Source: Halobacteriales archaeon QS_9_68_42
Lineage (GTDB): Archaea > Halobacteriota > Halobacteria > Halobacteriales > Haloarculaceae
Assembly: GCA_003022905.1 (NCBI GenBank)
Contig: PXSE01000106.1
Location: forward strand, 1-44,262
DNA length: 44,262 nucleotides
Direction: 5' to 3'
Positions 25,032-31,630 of the stretch are shown in pieces. A program made the translations under genes and the position numbers. Below the pieces are notes generated by a model. It had not been told where the DNA came from, made no database searches, and saw nothing but the letters and a program-made list of their open reading frames with translations. Position 1 is the stretch's first letter, and the number at the start of each line of letters is the position of its first letter.

Positions 25032-25334
25032 ATGGGCGCTGCGGATGAGCAAATCCGAGTCAGCGAGACCGTCAAGCAAGAAATCGAACGGCGACGACGG
25101 GAGGGTGAGAGTTACAACGACGTCCTCGAGCGGCTGTTCTCACCCGCCGGTGACCGCGATTTCCTTGCCGGGTTCGGTCGGTGGTCCGACGAGCGGGCCG
25201 ACCGCGCTCGCAAGGCCCTAAAAAACACAAAAAGAAGTCGAAAGAGCGGATACGCCGCCGGAGCGACGACACATGAAGGTTCTCGACGCGACGTTCCTGA
25301 TCGACTACCTCGACGGCGTCGAGACGACCCGTGA
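25032..25334 (+). CDS. VapB-like antitoxin, C-terminus frameshifted
   Basis: The first ~60 residues (MGAADEQIRVSETVKQEIER, RRREGESYNDVLERLFS) match the intact paralogue at 30987 almost exactly: a short ribbon/helix DNA-binding antitoxin that would dimerise and bind its own promoter. Relative to that copy one nucleotide is missing near 25217 (AAGGCCCTAAAAAACAC versus AAGGTCCGCGAAAAACAC). The Lys/Arg-rich tail is thus replaced by an unrelated reading that runs 62 bp into the toxin gene. The toxin-binding tail is therefore probably lost. The start has a TATA-like AATTAAAAG about 25 nt upstream. Confidence 0.7.
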   Translation: MGAADEQIRVSETVKQEIERRRREGESYNDVLERLFSPAGDRDFLAGFGRWSDERADRARKALKNTKRSRKSGYAAGATTHEGSRRDVPDRLPRRRRDDP

Positions 25335-25689
25335 GTACCTCCAAGCGCACGACAGCGAGGCGTACGTCCTCCCGGGCCCGGCGTACGCGGAGGCCCTTCT
25401 CGGAGAGGGCAATGGCCCCGGTGGCGATATTGAGGGCGCTCGCGAAGACCTCTCGTGGGGCGAGGTACACGCCGTCAACGAACGAACTGCGGTCACCGCT
25501 ACGGAGATCGCAGATGAAATTCGGTCACAAGGGCCGTTCCTCTCCGGGATGGACGCACTGATCGCAGCGGTCGGCCGCGAGCCGATGCCCCGGTCGTCTC
25601 CGGAGAATCCGCTTACTGAGGCCGTGGACCCAGTGTCCCCAACCGCTCGTGTTCCCCCACTCCCCGAGCCAAAAGGCAGAGTAGCCTAA
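25273..25689 (+). CDS. VapC-like PIN toxin, decayed C-terminus
   Basis: 138 residues. The PIN-domain start 'MKVLDATFLIDYLDGVE' has catalytic Asp5, with Glu40 in 'PAYAEALLG' and Asp94 in 'GMDALIAAVGRE'. The paralogue at 31232 continues with the fourth acidic residue in 'SRDGDLT'. Here a one-base loss near 25580 shifts the frame, and by about 25600 the sequence has become repeat copy R2, giving a Pro-rich tail. The fourth metal-binding acid is missing, so ribonuclease activity is doubtful. The stop overlaps that of the convergent gene by 3 bp. Confidence 0.75.
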   Translation: MKVLDATFLIDYLDGVETTREYLQAHDSEAYVLPGPAYAEALLGEGNGPGGDIEGAREDLSWGEVHAVNERTAVTATEIADEIRSQGPFLSGMDALIAAVGREPMPRSSPENPLTEAVDPVSPTARVPPLPEPKGRVA

Positions 25690-26105
25690 GCGGATCTATC
25701 GCGGAATCGGTCAATCGGGACGTCGGAGACCTCGTCGTAGTCGCTGTCTCCCCCGACCAGGAGCAACCCCTCGACATCCTCTGCGGTCGCCAGGGCGAAT
25801 GAATCCCCCAGCGCCGGGTTGTGCCTGAGGACGTACTCCGAGGCCGCCAGCCAGGCGTCGCCGACATCTACAGTCTCGATGCCGAGATCGGCCAGCCAGT
25901 CGAGATACTCGTCGGCGGTATCACGGTCGTACTTCCGGGCGATGGTATACCGAATCTCGGCGAGGTTGACACAGCTGGCGTAGCCGACGGTGTCCTCGAC
26001 GGCGACCGCCTCGAGGTACTCCTCAACGACATCACTCCCAGGTTCATCATCGGCGTGCGCGATCAGCGGCTCAGCGTCAAAGACGACGCGGCCCGGGACC
26101 GCCAT
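25686..26105 (-). CDS. vapC: VapC-family PIN-domain toxin
   Basis: 139 residues from ATG 26105, which overlaps the antitoxin stop by one base (TGATG). All four PIN acids are visible: Asp10 (VVFDAEPLIAHAD), Glu50 (CVNLAEIRYTIARKY), Asp101 (PALGDSFALATAED) and Asp120 (LLLVGGDSDYDEV). Members are Mg-dependent ribonucleases that stop translation, usually by cutting tRNA or rRNA, when freed from the antitoxin. Encoded directly after an AbrB-type antitoxin, so this is a complete toxin-antitoxin module. Confidence 0.92.
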   Translation of the reverse strand: MAVPGRVVFDAEPLIAHADDEPGSDVVEEYLEAVAVEDTVGYASCVNLAEIRYTIARKYDRDTADEYLDWLADLGIETVDVGDAWLAASEYVLRHNPALGDSFALATAEDVEGLLLVGGDSDYDEVSDVPIDRFRDRSA

Positions 26106-26398
26106 CACTCCTCCATCGCATCGCGCTCGTTCCGGTCCTGCTCGCGCTTCTCTTGGAGGAGCCCCGTTGCCGGCCGGTCGGTGGTCGCCTCGTGTTGGGC
26201 AGCGAAGCCGCGCATCTCGCTCGGTGAACGGACCCGTTCGACGATCACCTCGCCGTCCTCAGTCTCTCGGAACAGCACTTTCCCAGGAGCCTCGATACCG
26301 AGCTTCTCGCGGAACCGCTTTGGAATGGTCGCCTGGCCGTGCTTGGTAACGGCGACGATCTCTTTTTCAGAGTCGTTGCGCTGTTCTGTCTTACTCAT
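26105..26398 (-). CDS. vapB: AbrB/SpoVT-type antitoxin
   Basis: 97 residues. The swapped-hairpin AbrB DNA-binding domain is at residues 12-55 ('IVAVTKHGQATIPKRFREKL', 'APGKVLFRETEDGEVIVERV'). A charged helical tail (about 60-97, 'LLQEKREQDRNERDAMEE') follows and would wrap the toxin. The pair most likely represses its own promoter. The start is supported by a TATA-like CTTACTTATG (26421-26430, minus strand) about 27 nt upstream. Confidence 0.9.
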   Translation of the reverse strand: MSKTEQRNDSEKEIVAVTKHGQATIPKRFREKLGIEAPGKVLFRETEDGEVIVERVRSPSEMRGFAAQHEATTDRPATGLLQEKREQDRNERDAMEE

Positions 26399-26605
26399 TA
26401 TTCATAGTCTTTCCTCTATTCATAAGTAAGTCTTTCGCGCCTCAGGAAAAGTTGTTTATATGACACTAATGGTGTAGGCGACGACGAGGGGGCGACGATA
26501 CAGCGAGCAATTGCCATCCCCCTTGGGGGTGCTAAGTTCGTCTCCGGAGACCTTCCCGATAAAAGCTACCTCAAAGAATCCTAACCGGCCAGGGGGAGCC
26601 GCCCC

Positions 26606-26925
26606 TTACCACGACCCGGTGATAGTCGACACGTTCGGGTGGTACCGCGTGCCGTACTCGCCCGTGGACTCGGCAAACGCCTCCTCCAGCGCCGCCTCCG
26701 GTGCCCCGCCGTCGACATCGCTTGCACCGTCCCCGCGTATTCCGAGGCGTCCATCCCGAACATAAGCGTGTCGAACGGCTCGATTGGTTCAATTCCCCGG
26801 TCGGCATGAGGATTCTCGCTGAACTTCCGCCGCGCATCGTTGATCTCACTGGTGACCACCGGCGCGTCGACCAGCTCATCTAGACACCACTGCACTGACT
26901 CCTCCGGTATAAGCAACAAACTCAA
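26606..26925 (-). pseudogene. Truncated, frameshifted paralogue of the lipoprotein at 31684-32797
   Basis: From about 26903 the minus strand reads 'ESVQWCLDELVDAPVVTSE', 'IEPIEPFDTLMFGMDASEYA' and 'GTVQA', matching the C-terminal third of the lipoprotein near 31950-31800. Near 26718 the frame slips, and the next frame continues the same protein: 'DVDGGAPEAALEEAFAESTG' and 'RYHPNVSTITGSW' to TAA 26606-26608. The N-terminal two thirds and the signal peptide are absent. It is thus a 3' remnant of a duplicated gene, with no expected function. Confidence 0.75.
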
Positions 26926-26975
26926 GATGCCAAACCGTCCTTGGTAACTCTACATAAGAGCGAGACTCGTCGCCC

Positions 26976-27437
26976 CTACGGTTCTCCGGTGTCGTACGGA
27001 ACGACAGTGAGCCCGAGGGTCCGAAAGTCCCCGTCGAACGCGAACACATGTTCGACATCGCGCTCGGCGGCGAGAACGCCGGTGAGGTGATCGACGAGAG
27101 AAATATCGTGGTCGTCGTAGCGGTCGAACTCCGTCATTGCGGCGTCGAAGGTTTCCTGATCGGGATGGATCACAGTGACGTTCGGGGAGTCCCGAATCTG
27201 ACCCAGGGCGCGGGAGGTGACATCATGCTCACGCCGAAGAAGAAGCGTCCCAAGCTCCGCGAGGACGTGCCCAGTTGTATAGATCGGTCGGTACGGGAGG
27301 TCGCCAGCGTGAATCGCATCGCGAACGGATGTCGCGCGGGCGTGTTCACCGTCGTCCTCGTCAAAGATCGCGTACCACGCGCTGGTATCGACGAACACGG
27401 GAGTCGCGCCAGGGACCGCGTGTGTGCCTTCGCTCAT
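26976..27437 (-). CDS. PIN-domain ribonuclease toxin
   Basis: 153 residues. PIN acids are Asp17 (VFVDTSAWYAIFDEDD), Glu61 (TGHVLAELGTLLLRR), Asp116 (DISLVDHLTGVLAAE) and Asp135/Asp137 (HVFAFDGDFRTLG). The active site is complete. The ATG overlaps the stop of the upstream winged-helix gene (ATGA), giving coupled translation. The neighbour is a winged helix rather than a VapB/AbrB protein, a less common partner. Target RNA unknown. Confidence 0.88.
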   Translation of the reverse strand: MSEGTHAVPGATPVFVDTSAWYAIFDEDDGEHARATSVRDAIHAGDLPYRPIYTTGHVLAELGTLLLRREHDVTSRALGQIRDSPNVTVIHPDQETFDAAMTEFDRYDDHDISLVDHLTGVLAAERDVEHVFAFDGDFRTLGLTVVPYDTGEP

Positions 27438-27811
27438 TCGTCGTCGCGTTCGTCGGCAATCGCTTCGGCGAGATACTGGTCAGTGTTCCGGGAAACATCG
27501 GTCGCCCCCTCCCCGGAGAACGTCACTGTATCGGTAAAAAGCGGGTCGTCCGGGTCGAACTCGTCGGGGTCGTCTTCCGATTCGGTGAGCCACCATACGA
27601 CCGCTCGGCCCCCGACCTTCCGGCGGTCGACCCGTCCCTGATCGGTAAGCTGAACGAGTTTCTGACGCGCGGCTTCGGTCGTACAGTCGAGACGGTCGCC
27701 AACGTCGCGGGTCGTCACGACCGGCCCGTCGACCGCGCGGATCGCGCTCACGACCCGGTCGAGTGTGACTGTCTCGACGAACTCCCCCGTTTCAGTTCGT
27801 TCTCTTGCCAT
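27434..27811 (-). CDS. Winged-helix protein, probable antitoxin/regulator of the PIN gene
   Basis: 125 residues from ATG 27811 (MARERTETGEFVETVTLDRV). A winged helix spans about 15-80: 'VVTTRDVGDRLDCTTEAARQ' as HTH and 'GRVDRRKVGGRAVVWWLTE' as the wing. An acidic C-terminal tail ('DDPDEFDPDDPLFTDT', 'QYLAEAIADERDDE') could neutralise a toxin. A TATA-like TTATATGC (27833-27840) lies 26 nt upstream, so the earlier TTG is not the start. Role as antitoxin is inferred only from the overlap with the PIN gene. Confidence 0.82.
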   Translation of the reverse strand: MARERTETGEFVETVTLDRVVSAIRAVDGPVVTTRDVGDRLDCTTEAARQKLVQLTDQGRVDRRKVGGRAVVWWLTESEDDPDEFDPDDPLFTDTVTFSGEGATDVSRNTDQYLAEAIADERDDE

Positions 27812-27850
27812 GTGCAAATAGACGTGCGGAAGGCATATAATCCTGTTGCC

Positions 27851-28090
27851 TCAAGACAAATCGAGTCGCTCGGGGCCGCGATTGGTAATCGTCGACGCGT
27901 TCGGGTGATTCAGCGAGAGAATGCAATCGTCGAGGGCGCTTCGGGCCGTCTGGCCGTGGCGTCGGGGACGCCACGCTGTTCACGGCGTAGAGGATGTCAC
28001 CGTTCCCTTCGACCACATCAATATCGCTATCGACCACCCCCTCGGGACCGACACTGACGCCGACAATATACCCGCCAGCGTTTAGCCTAG
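27851..28090 (-). pseudogene. Degenerate C-terminal gene fragment
   Basis: The minus strand reads 'NAGGYIVGVSVGPEGVVDSD' and 'VVEGNGDILYAVNSVAS' in one frame. After a slip near 27950-27965 it reads 'ALDDCILSLNHPNASTITNR' to TGA at 27851-27853 in another. Both pieces have protein-like composition and GC3 bias, so this looks like a decayed gene tail. The 'HPNxSTI' near the end echoes the end of the lipoprotein paralogues, but the similarity is too short to claim homology. No start or promoter. Confidence 0.35.
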
Positions 28091-28112
28091 TCCGGATACG
28101 GGGCGTCCTAAA

Positions 28113-28226
28113 CCCCCCGACAGCACCGCGCCGGCGCTTGCTGTGTTAACCAATATTCGGCCCCGGAGATACCCGCCTATTGATTAAGACCGCGGACCCC
28201 TCGCGTCTCCCCGCCCCGAGCCGAAA
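28113..28226 (+). repeat. Repeat copy R3 of the island's shared non-coding sequence
   Basis: Matches 30841-30945 over about 110 bp: CCCCGACA.CACCGCGCCGGCGC, TGCTGTG, AATATTCGGCCCC/ACATTCGCCCCC, CCGCCTRTTG.TTAAG, GGACCCCTCG and CCCCGAGCC. Shorter parts match 24940-25010 and 25611-25687. Here it is not followed by a toxin-antitoxin pair but by an orphan IS right end, consistent with a lost module. Confidence 0.6.
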
Positions 28227-28261
28227 GCCCACGGCTTCAGCTGTGAGATGAAGCTGACAGG
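28226..28261 (+). repeat. Orphan IS200/IS605-type right-end hairpin
   Basis: CCCACGGC (28228-28235), TTCA loop, GCTGTGAG (28240-28247, one mismatch and one wobble pair), then a GATGAAGCTGACAG tail. The architecture matches the right ends at 485 and 30160, but no transposase gene precedes it: upstream is repeat R3. Confidence 0.55.
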
Positions 28262-28269
28262 CGATATCT

Positions 28270-28587
28270 TTATGCCCAGTCGTGATTCTTCCAGCCCTCG
28301 TAGCGCTTCAAGCGGCTCTTAATCTCAAACGGCTCCCACTCGCATTCGTGATAGAGGATGTCGGCCAGCTGGCCGAACTCACTGTTGTCGAGTTCGATTC
28401 CTCGGTTCTCTCGGTTCGTGATGTAGGGCTCGGAACGCAGTTCGTCGAAGATGTCGCTGGCGGTGGGGTAGTCACTCGTCTCGATGGCAGCGATAGCGAG
28501 GAGATTCTCTTCGACGATGGGTGCCCCCCAGCGATGTTCGGCTACCATCGCCGCGAGGAGAGCACATTTCACCGACGGCTTACGCAT
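28270..28587 (-). CDS. Hypothetical helical protein (105 aa)
   Basis: 105 residues starting MRKPSVKCALLAAMVAEHRW, helical and mildly acidic. Motif-like runs are 'YPTASDIFDELRSEPYITNR' and 'LADILYHECEWEPFEIKSRL'. The composition resembles small winged-helix or adaptor proteins, but I cannot assign a family. A TATA-like TTTTATCAAAT (28606-28616, minus) lies about 24 nt upstream, supporting a leaderless start at 28587. It sits between an orphan right end and the left end of a complete IS, so it may be mobile cargo or a regulator. Confidence 0.6.
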   Translation of the reverse strand: MRKPSVKCALLAAMVAEHRWGAPIVEENLLAIAAIETSDYPTASDIFDELRSEPYITNRENRGIELDNSEFGQLADILYHECEWEPFEIKSRLKRYEGWKNHDWA

Positions 28588-28629
28588 ATCCCGACTTTCC
28601 CACCCCTATTTGATAAAACGTGAGCGCAT

Positions 28630-28651
28630 ACCCCCGACTTTAGGCGGGGGT
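28630..28651 (+). repeat. Left-end hairpin of the complete tnpB element
   Basis: ACCCCCG and CGGGGGT form a 7-bp stem around an 8-nt ACTTTAGG loop, followed by TCAAGCG. It lies about 70 bp before the first gene of the element and pairs with the right-end hairpin at 30160-30179. Subterminal hairpins rather than inverted repeats mark IS200/IS605 ends. Confidence 0.6.
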
Positions 28652-28721
28652 CAAGCGAACAAGCGGTACTCAGCTACCCTGATTCCCCAGCATTTACGTA
28701 TGAGCAAAGTACATACCGAGT

Positions 28722-28862
28722 GTGGACAAATTTAGTATCGAAGGGCACGAAGTGGTAGAAAAAGAGGTGAGTGGTCACGGGAATGGGGCTCACGTCTACG
28801 TGCCGAAAGAGTGGCTCGGAGAAACGGTTAAAATCGTGAGAACGACAGACGGCAACGACTAA
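28722..28862 (+). CDS. DUF2080-type transposon-associated small protein
   Basis: GTG 28722 to TAA 28860-28862 gives 46 residues: 'DKFSIEGHEVVEKEVSGHGN', then 'GAHVYVPKEWLGETVKIVR'. The GNGAHVYVPKxWLGxxVKIVR core is the AbrB-like fold typical of the small proteins (DUF2080) encoded just before archaeal tnpB genes. The stop is 3 bp before the tnpB ATG, so the two are co-transcribed. It may act as a DNA-binding regulator or accessory of the element. The family call rests on pattern recognition. Confidence 0.75.
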   Translation: MDKFSIEGHEVVEKEVSGHGNGAHVYVPKEWLGETVKIVRTTDGND

Positions 28863-28865
28863 TCG

Positions 28866-30119
28866 ATGCCGACGAAAACGCTTGAGGCACGACTGGTCAA
28901 CCCGACCACGAACAAGCACCAGAAGCTACACGAAACGCAAACCGCGTACCGTCGTGCACTGGATGAAGCGTTCCAACAGGGGTGTGAGACACAATCAGCG
29001 ACGAACGATGTGGTCGTCCAGTACGACCTCAGCGGCTACGCGAAAAATGCTCTGAAGAAGTACGTCCCGCAACTGACAGGTGACTCATACGATGCCGATG
29101 AACTAACTGACCAGCATCCAGTGAAATTCACTGATGATGGATTCGATATTGACCACAAGCCACAGAGCGCTTACGAATGGTATCTGAAAGTCCCGCACCA
29201 CGAGGACTACAATCTGTGGTTCCCTGCTGGCGTCAACCCGGAACAACGCCCGTTGGTTGAGGCACTGTACGCGGAAGATGCAGAACCGGGAGAGTTTCGA
29301 CTGATTGAGAGAGATGATGGTTGGTATCTGCACATCACCGTCCATTTTGAGGTTACAGATACCGTCTATTCGGAGTCAGACGATATTACTCCGGTCGGTG
29401 TAGACATTGGAGAAGCCGCACTTGCTACGGTGTGTCACCGTGATGACTGCGGCTCTCCAACTGCGCCGAGACTGTGGAATGACGAAGCGAAAAAGGTGAG
29501 AGCGTTGCGCGAACGGTACTTTACGGCGATGCGCCGACTGCAACGCCGTGACGCCGACGTGTTGACCGACAAGTATGGTGACGAGATATGGCGGCAGATA
29601 GACGATATACTCCATACTGTAAGTCGTGAAGTAGTCAAATATGTAGCCGGTGTTGATGGCGGGATAGTCGTGCTTGAGAACCTGACGTACATTCGTGAGA
29701 ATATGGACTACGGCGCGTATATGAACCGTCGTCTCCACGGATGGGCGTTCGCCAAACTCCACAGTCAAATCACCTACAAAGCTGAAGAACGGGGAATCGA
29801 CGTTGTGACCGTCAATCCTCGGAACACATCGAAAGAGTGCCATGCCTGTAAAGAAGTTGGATCACGCAGGCATCAGGCGACCTTCAGTTGCACCAACGAC
29901 GACTGTTGGGTGTCTGAGTATCAGGCTGATATAAACGGCGCACTTAATATCACAGATCGCTACCCCGCTGGAGAGAGTCAACCCCAAAGTGACCGGGATC
30001 CCGGTCAGAAGGTGGTTGCCGATGACTCGGGCGGGGACGGGGCCTCATTGACCGGGCCACAAGACAGCCAAGCCGATGCTGAACCTCAGCAAGAGACGCT
30101 TGGAACGTATGCGTCTTGA
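28866..30119 (+). CDS. tnpB: TnpB-family RNA-guided nuclease, complete
   Basis: 417 residues, full length for IS1341-type TnpB. An N-terminal wedge/REC part (1-170) is followed by RuvC-like motifs: catalytic Asp near 180 (VGVDIGEAALATV), Glu near 269 (GGIVVLENLTYIREN) and Asp near 354 (EYQADINGALNITDR). A zinc finger (ECHACKEV and FSCTNDDCW) lies between the last two. All catalytic residues are present, so it could be active. A GC-poor stretch of codons relative to the host fits a mobile gene. No tnpA (Y1 transposase) is next to it, so movement would need one in trans. The right end follows at 30140. Confidence 0.93.
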   Translation: MPTKTLEARLVNPTTNKHQKLHETQTAYRRALDEAFQQGCETQSATNDVVVQYDLSGYAKNALKKYVPQLTGDSYDADELTDQHPVKFTDDGFDIDHKPQSAYEWYLKVPHHEDYNLWFPAGVNPEQRPLVEALYAEDAEPGEFRLIERDDGWYLHITVHFEVTDTVYSESDDITPVGVDIGEAALATVCHRDDCGSPTAPRLWNDEAKKVRALRERYFTAMRRLQRRDADVLTDKYGDEIWRQIDDILHTVSREVVKYVAGVDGGIVVLENLTYIRENMDYGAYMNRRLHGWAFAKLHSQITYKAEERGIDVVTVNPRNTSKECHACKEVGSRRHQATFSCTNDDCWVSEYQADINGALNITDRYPAGESQPQSDRDPGQKVVADDSGGDGASLTGPQDSQADAEPQQETLGTYAS

Positions 30120-30139
30120 AACCTGAAACGGCAGATGCC

Positions 30140-30190
30140 GGGAATCCCTTGCCGGGATTCCTCCGCCTTCAGGCGGAGGAAGAGGTCAAA
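30140..30190 (+). repeat. Right end of the complete tnpB element (omega-RNA 3' region)
   Basis: Two hairpins are stacked. GGAATCC (from 30141) pairs with GGATTCC ending near 30161, and CCTCCGCC (30160-30167), TTCA, GGCGGAGG (30172-30179) is a perfect 8-bp stem, followed by AAGAGGTCAAAG. The stem-loop is the same type as at 485-504. The guide of the element's RNA would begin right after the TCAA tail. Confidence 0.75.
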
Positions 30191-30239
30191 GGAGTACGTT
30201 AACGCGCATTTACTCCCAAGGAAACAATTTTGTGTGTCA

Positions 30240-30253
30240 GCCGGTAAACCGGC
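30240..30253. promoter_or_regulatory. Palindromic operator candidate before the winged-helix gene
   Basis: GCCGGT-AA-ACCGGC is a perfect 6-bp inverted repeat. It ends 3 bp before the ATG at 30257 and lies just after a TATA-like CAATTTTG (30225-30232). A protein bound here would cover the transcription start, so autorepression by the encoded winged-helix protein is a natural guess. Confidence 0.5.
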
Positions 30254-30256
30254 AGT

Positions 30257-30601
30257 ATGAGTGAATCATCAGCAAAGCACCCGGCAGCGGAGAAAGATAC
30301 CAAGGAGGCCCGCTTGGAGAATCCGAGCGGGGTCCTCCATCTCTTCCAGCACGAGAGCGTTCCGATCCTCATCGACGCCATCCTCACCCTACCGCCGGGG
30401 CGGGAGTTCACCAAAACGGAACTGGCAGACAACGCTGGGGTGACCCGGCAGACGGTGAGCAAGTACATCGATCTTCTGCTAGAAACCGACATCGTTGAAG
30501 AAGTCCCGAACTCGTCGCCTCGCCGGTACCGAGTCGCCAAGACCGATGTCGTACAGGAGCTCTTCGAGCTGAACAGCGCCCTGAACGCGGGCGGCGATTG
30601 A
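30257..30601 (+). CDS. Winged-helix transcription regulator (ArsR/MarR-like)
   Basis: 114 residues. A charged N-terminus (1-25) is followed by a winged helix: 'VLHLFQHESVPILIDAILTL', 'FTKTELADNAGVTRQTVSKY' (HTH, about 52-71) and 'LLLETDIVEEVPNSSPRRYR' (wing). A short helix ends the protein. It is a common haloarchaeal single-domain repressor type. A TATA-like element and a palindrome immediately upstream suggest autoregulation. The last codons overlap an inverted orphan right-end sequence, so the original C-terminus may have been altered. The regulated gene is not obvious. Confidence 0.85.
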   Translation: MSESSAKHPAAEKDTKEARLENPSGVLHLFQHESVPILIDAILTLPPGREFTKTELADNAGVTRQTVSKYIDLLLETDIVEEVPNSSPRRYRVAKTDVVQELFELNSALNAGGD

Positions 30602-30640
30602 TTTCCTCCCACCCCTGAAGCGGTAGGCTTCCGCTCGCTA
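30597..30640 (-). repeat. Orphan right-end hairpin, inverted
   Basis: On the minus strand: AGCGGAAGCCTACCGC, TTCA, GGGGTGGG, GAGGAAATCAATC. It is closely similar to the orphan end at 31631-31668 (AGCGGAAGCCTCGCCC, TTCA, GGGCGGGG, AGGAAGTCAAC). The hairpin arms are 30608-30615 and 30620-30627 with one mismatch. No transposase gene lies on the minus strand upstream of it. Confidence 0.55.
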
Positions 30641-30654
30641 CGGTCACGCCGATA

Positions 30655-30833
30655 TCGAGCGAAAAGAAGGCCGCTTTCCGAGACGACGACCGAGAAGACT
30701 GCTGAAGAAACCGCTTGCCATCTCGGGGTTCGATGAGTTCGATGTCCCGACCGTACCCAGGGACGGCGACCTCGACATCTCCATCCAGTTCGGCTCCTCC
30801 GGTTCTGGTGCCGCATCTCCCGCCGAAATGTGA
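30655..30833 (+). pseudogene. Unidentified 3' gene fragment
   Basis: An open frame ends at TGA 30831-30833 and reads 'KKPLAISGFDEFDVPTVPRD', 'GDLDISIQF' and 'GSSGSGAASPAEM'. The last ~45 codons have protein-like composition. The upstream part is Arg-rich and runs into the inverted orphan IS end with no start codon or promoter. Probably the tail of a gene whose front was removed by the IS. Not recognised; low confidence. Confidence 0.3.
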
Positions 30834-30840
30834 ATCTGAC

Positions 30841-30986
30841 CGCCCGACAACACCGCGCCGGCGCCCGCTGTGCTACCCAACATTCGCCCCCGAAGACATC
30901 CGCCTGTTGGTTAAGCCGTGGACCCCTCGTGTCTCCAGCCCCGAGCCAAAAGACGAAGTAGCGTCAACGCTTAATGTCAACATACG
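30841..30986 (+). repeat. Repeat copy R4 (longest copy) leading into the second vapBC
   Basis: Shares about 110 bp with 28113-28226 (R3) and about 90 bp with 24940-25031 (R1). The end nearest the gene has an extra 'GCTTAATGTCAAC' relative to R1, a small local duplication of GTCAAC. It probably contains the vapBC promoter: AAAAGACG and CTTAATG are the AT-rich candidates. Confidence 0.6.
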
Positions 30987-31235
30987 ATGGGCGTTGCGGA
31001 CGAGCAAATCCGAGTAAGCGAGACTGTAAAGCAAGAAATCGAACGCCGGCGACGGGAGGGTGAGAGCTACAACGATGTCCTTGAGCGAATATTCTCACCC
31101 GCCGCCGGTGATCGCGACCTGCTTGCCGGGTTCGGTCGATGGTCCGACGAGCGGGCCGACCGCGCCCGCAAGGTCCGCGAAAAACACAAAAAGAAGTCGA
31201 AAGAGCGAATGCGCCGCCGGAGCGACAACGCATGA
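30987..31235 (+). CDS. vapB: VapB-like antitoxin, intact
   Basis: 82 residues. The N-terminal ribbon-helix-helix-like part (MGVADEQIRVSETVKQEIER, RRREGESYNDVLERIFS) should bind the operator. A 'GFGRWSDERADRARKVREK' linker and a strongly basic tail (HKKKSKERMRRRSDNA) would contact the toxin. The ATG of vapC overlaps its stop (ATGA). Nearly identical to 25032 for the first 60 codons, but without the frameshift. I recall this type as DUF7557/antitoxin VapB families in haloarchaea; unverified. Confidence 0.85.
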   Translation: MGVADEQIRVSETVKQEIERRRREGESYNDVLERIFSPAAGDRDLLAGFGRWSDERADRARKVREKHKKKSKERMRRRSDNA

Positions 31236-31621
31236 AGGTTCTCGACGCAACGTTCCTGATTGACTACCTCAACGGCGTCGAATCGTCCCGTGAGTACCTC
31301 CAAGAACACGACAGCGAAACCTACGTCCTCCCGGTCCCAGCGTACGCGGAGGCCCTTCTCGGAGAGGGCAACGGCCCGGGGGGCGATATTGACGGCGCTC
31401 GTGAAGACCTCTCGTGGGGCGAAGTCTACACCGTCGATGAGCGAACCGCGGTCACCGCCGCGGAGATCACGGACGAAATGGAAGCGCAGGGGCCATTCCT
31501 CTCCGGGATGGACGCCCTGATCGCAGCGGTCGGCCGCGAACTCGATGCCCCGGCCGTCTCCCGGGACGGCGACCTCACCCGCGAAGCGACGAAGCAGGTC
31601 GTCGACATCGAAGAATACTGA
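31232..31621 (+). CDS. vapC: VapC-family PIN-domain toxin, intact
   Basis: 129 residues from ATG 31232. Complete PIN site: Asp5 (MKVLDATFLIDYLNGVE), Glu40 (VPAYAEALLGEGNGPGGD), Asp94 (FLSGMDALIAAVGRELD) and Asp112/114 (SRDGDLTREA), then a C-terminal helix (TKQVVDIEEY). Paired with the overlapping antitoxin, it should be a functional toxin-antitoxin module. It is the reference for judging the damaged copy at 25273. Longer upstream readings run through the antitoxin out of frame and are not real. Confidence 0.92.
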   Translation: MKVLDATFLIDYLNGVESSREYLQEHDSETYVLPVPAYAEALLGEGNGPGGDIDGAREDLSWGEVYTVDERTAVTAAEITDEMEAQGPFLSGMDALIAAVGRELDAPAVSRDGDLTREATKQVVDIEEY

Positions 31622-31630
31622 CGGATAGCC

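Noticed and set aside
26518..26529. CCCCC-TT-GGGGG palindrome, possible IS left end
   Set aside because: Too short and simple, with no matching right end or transposase; not reported as a feature.
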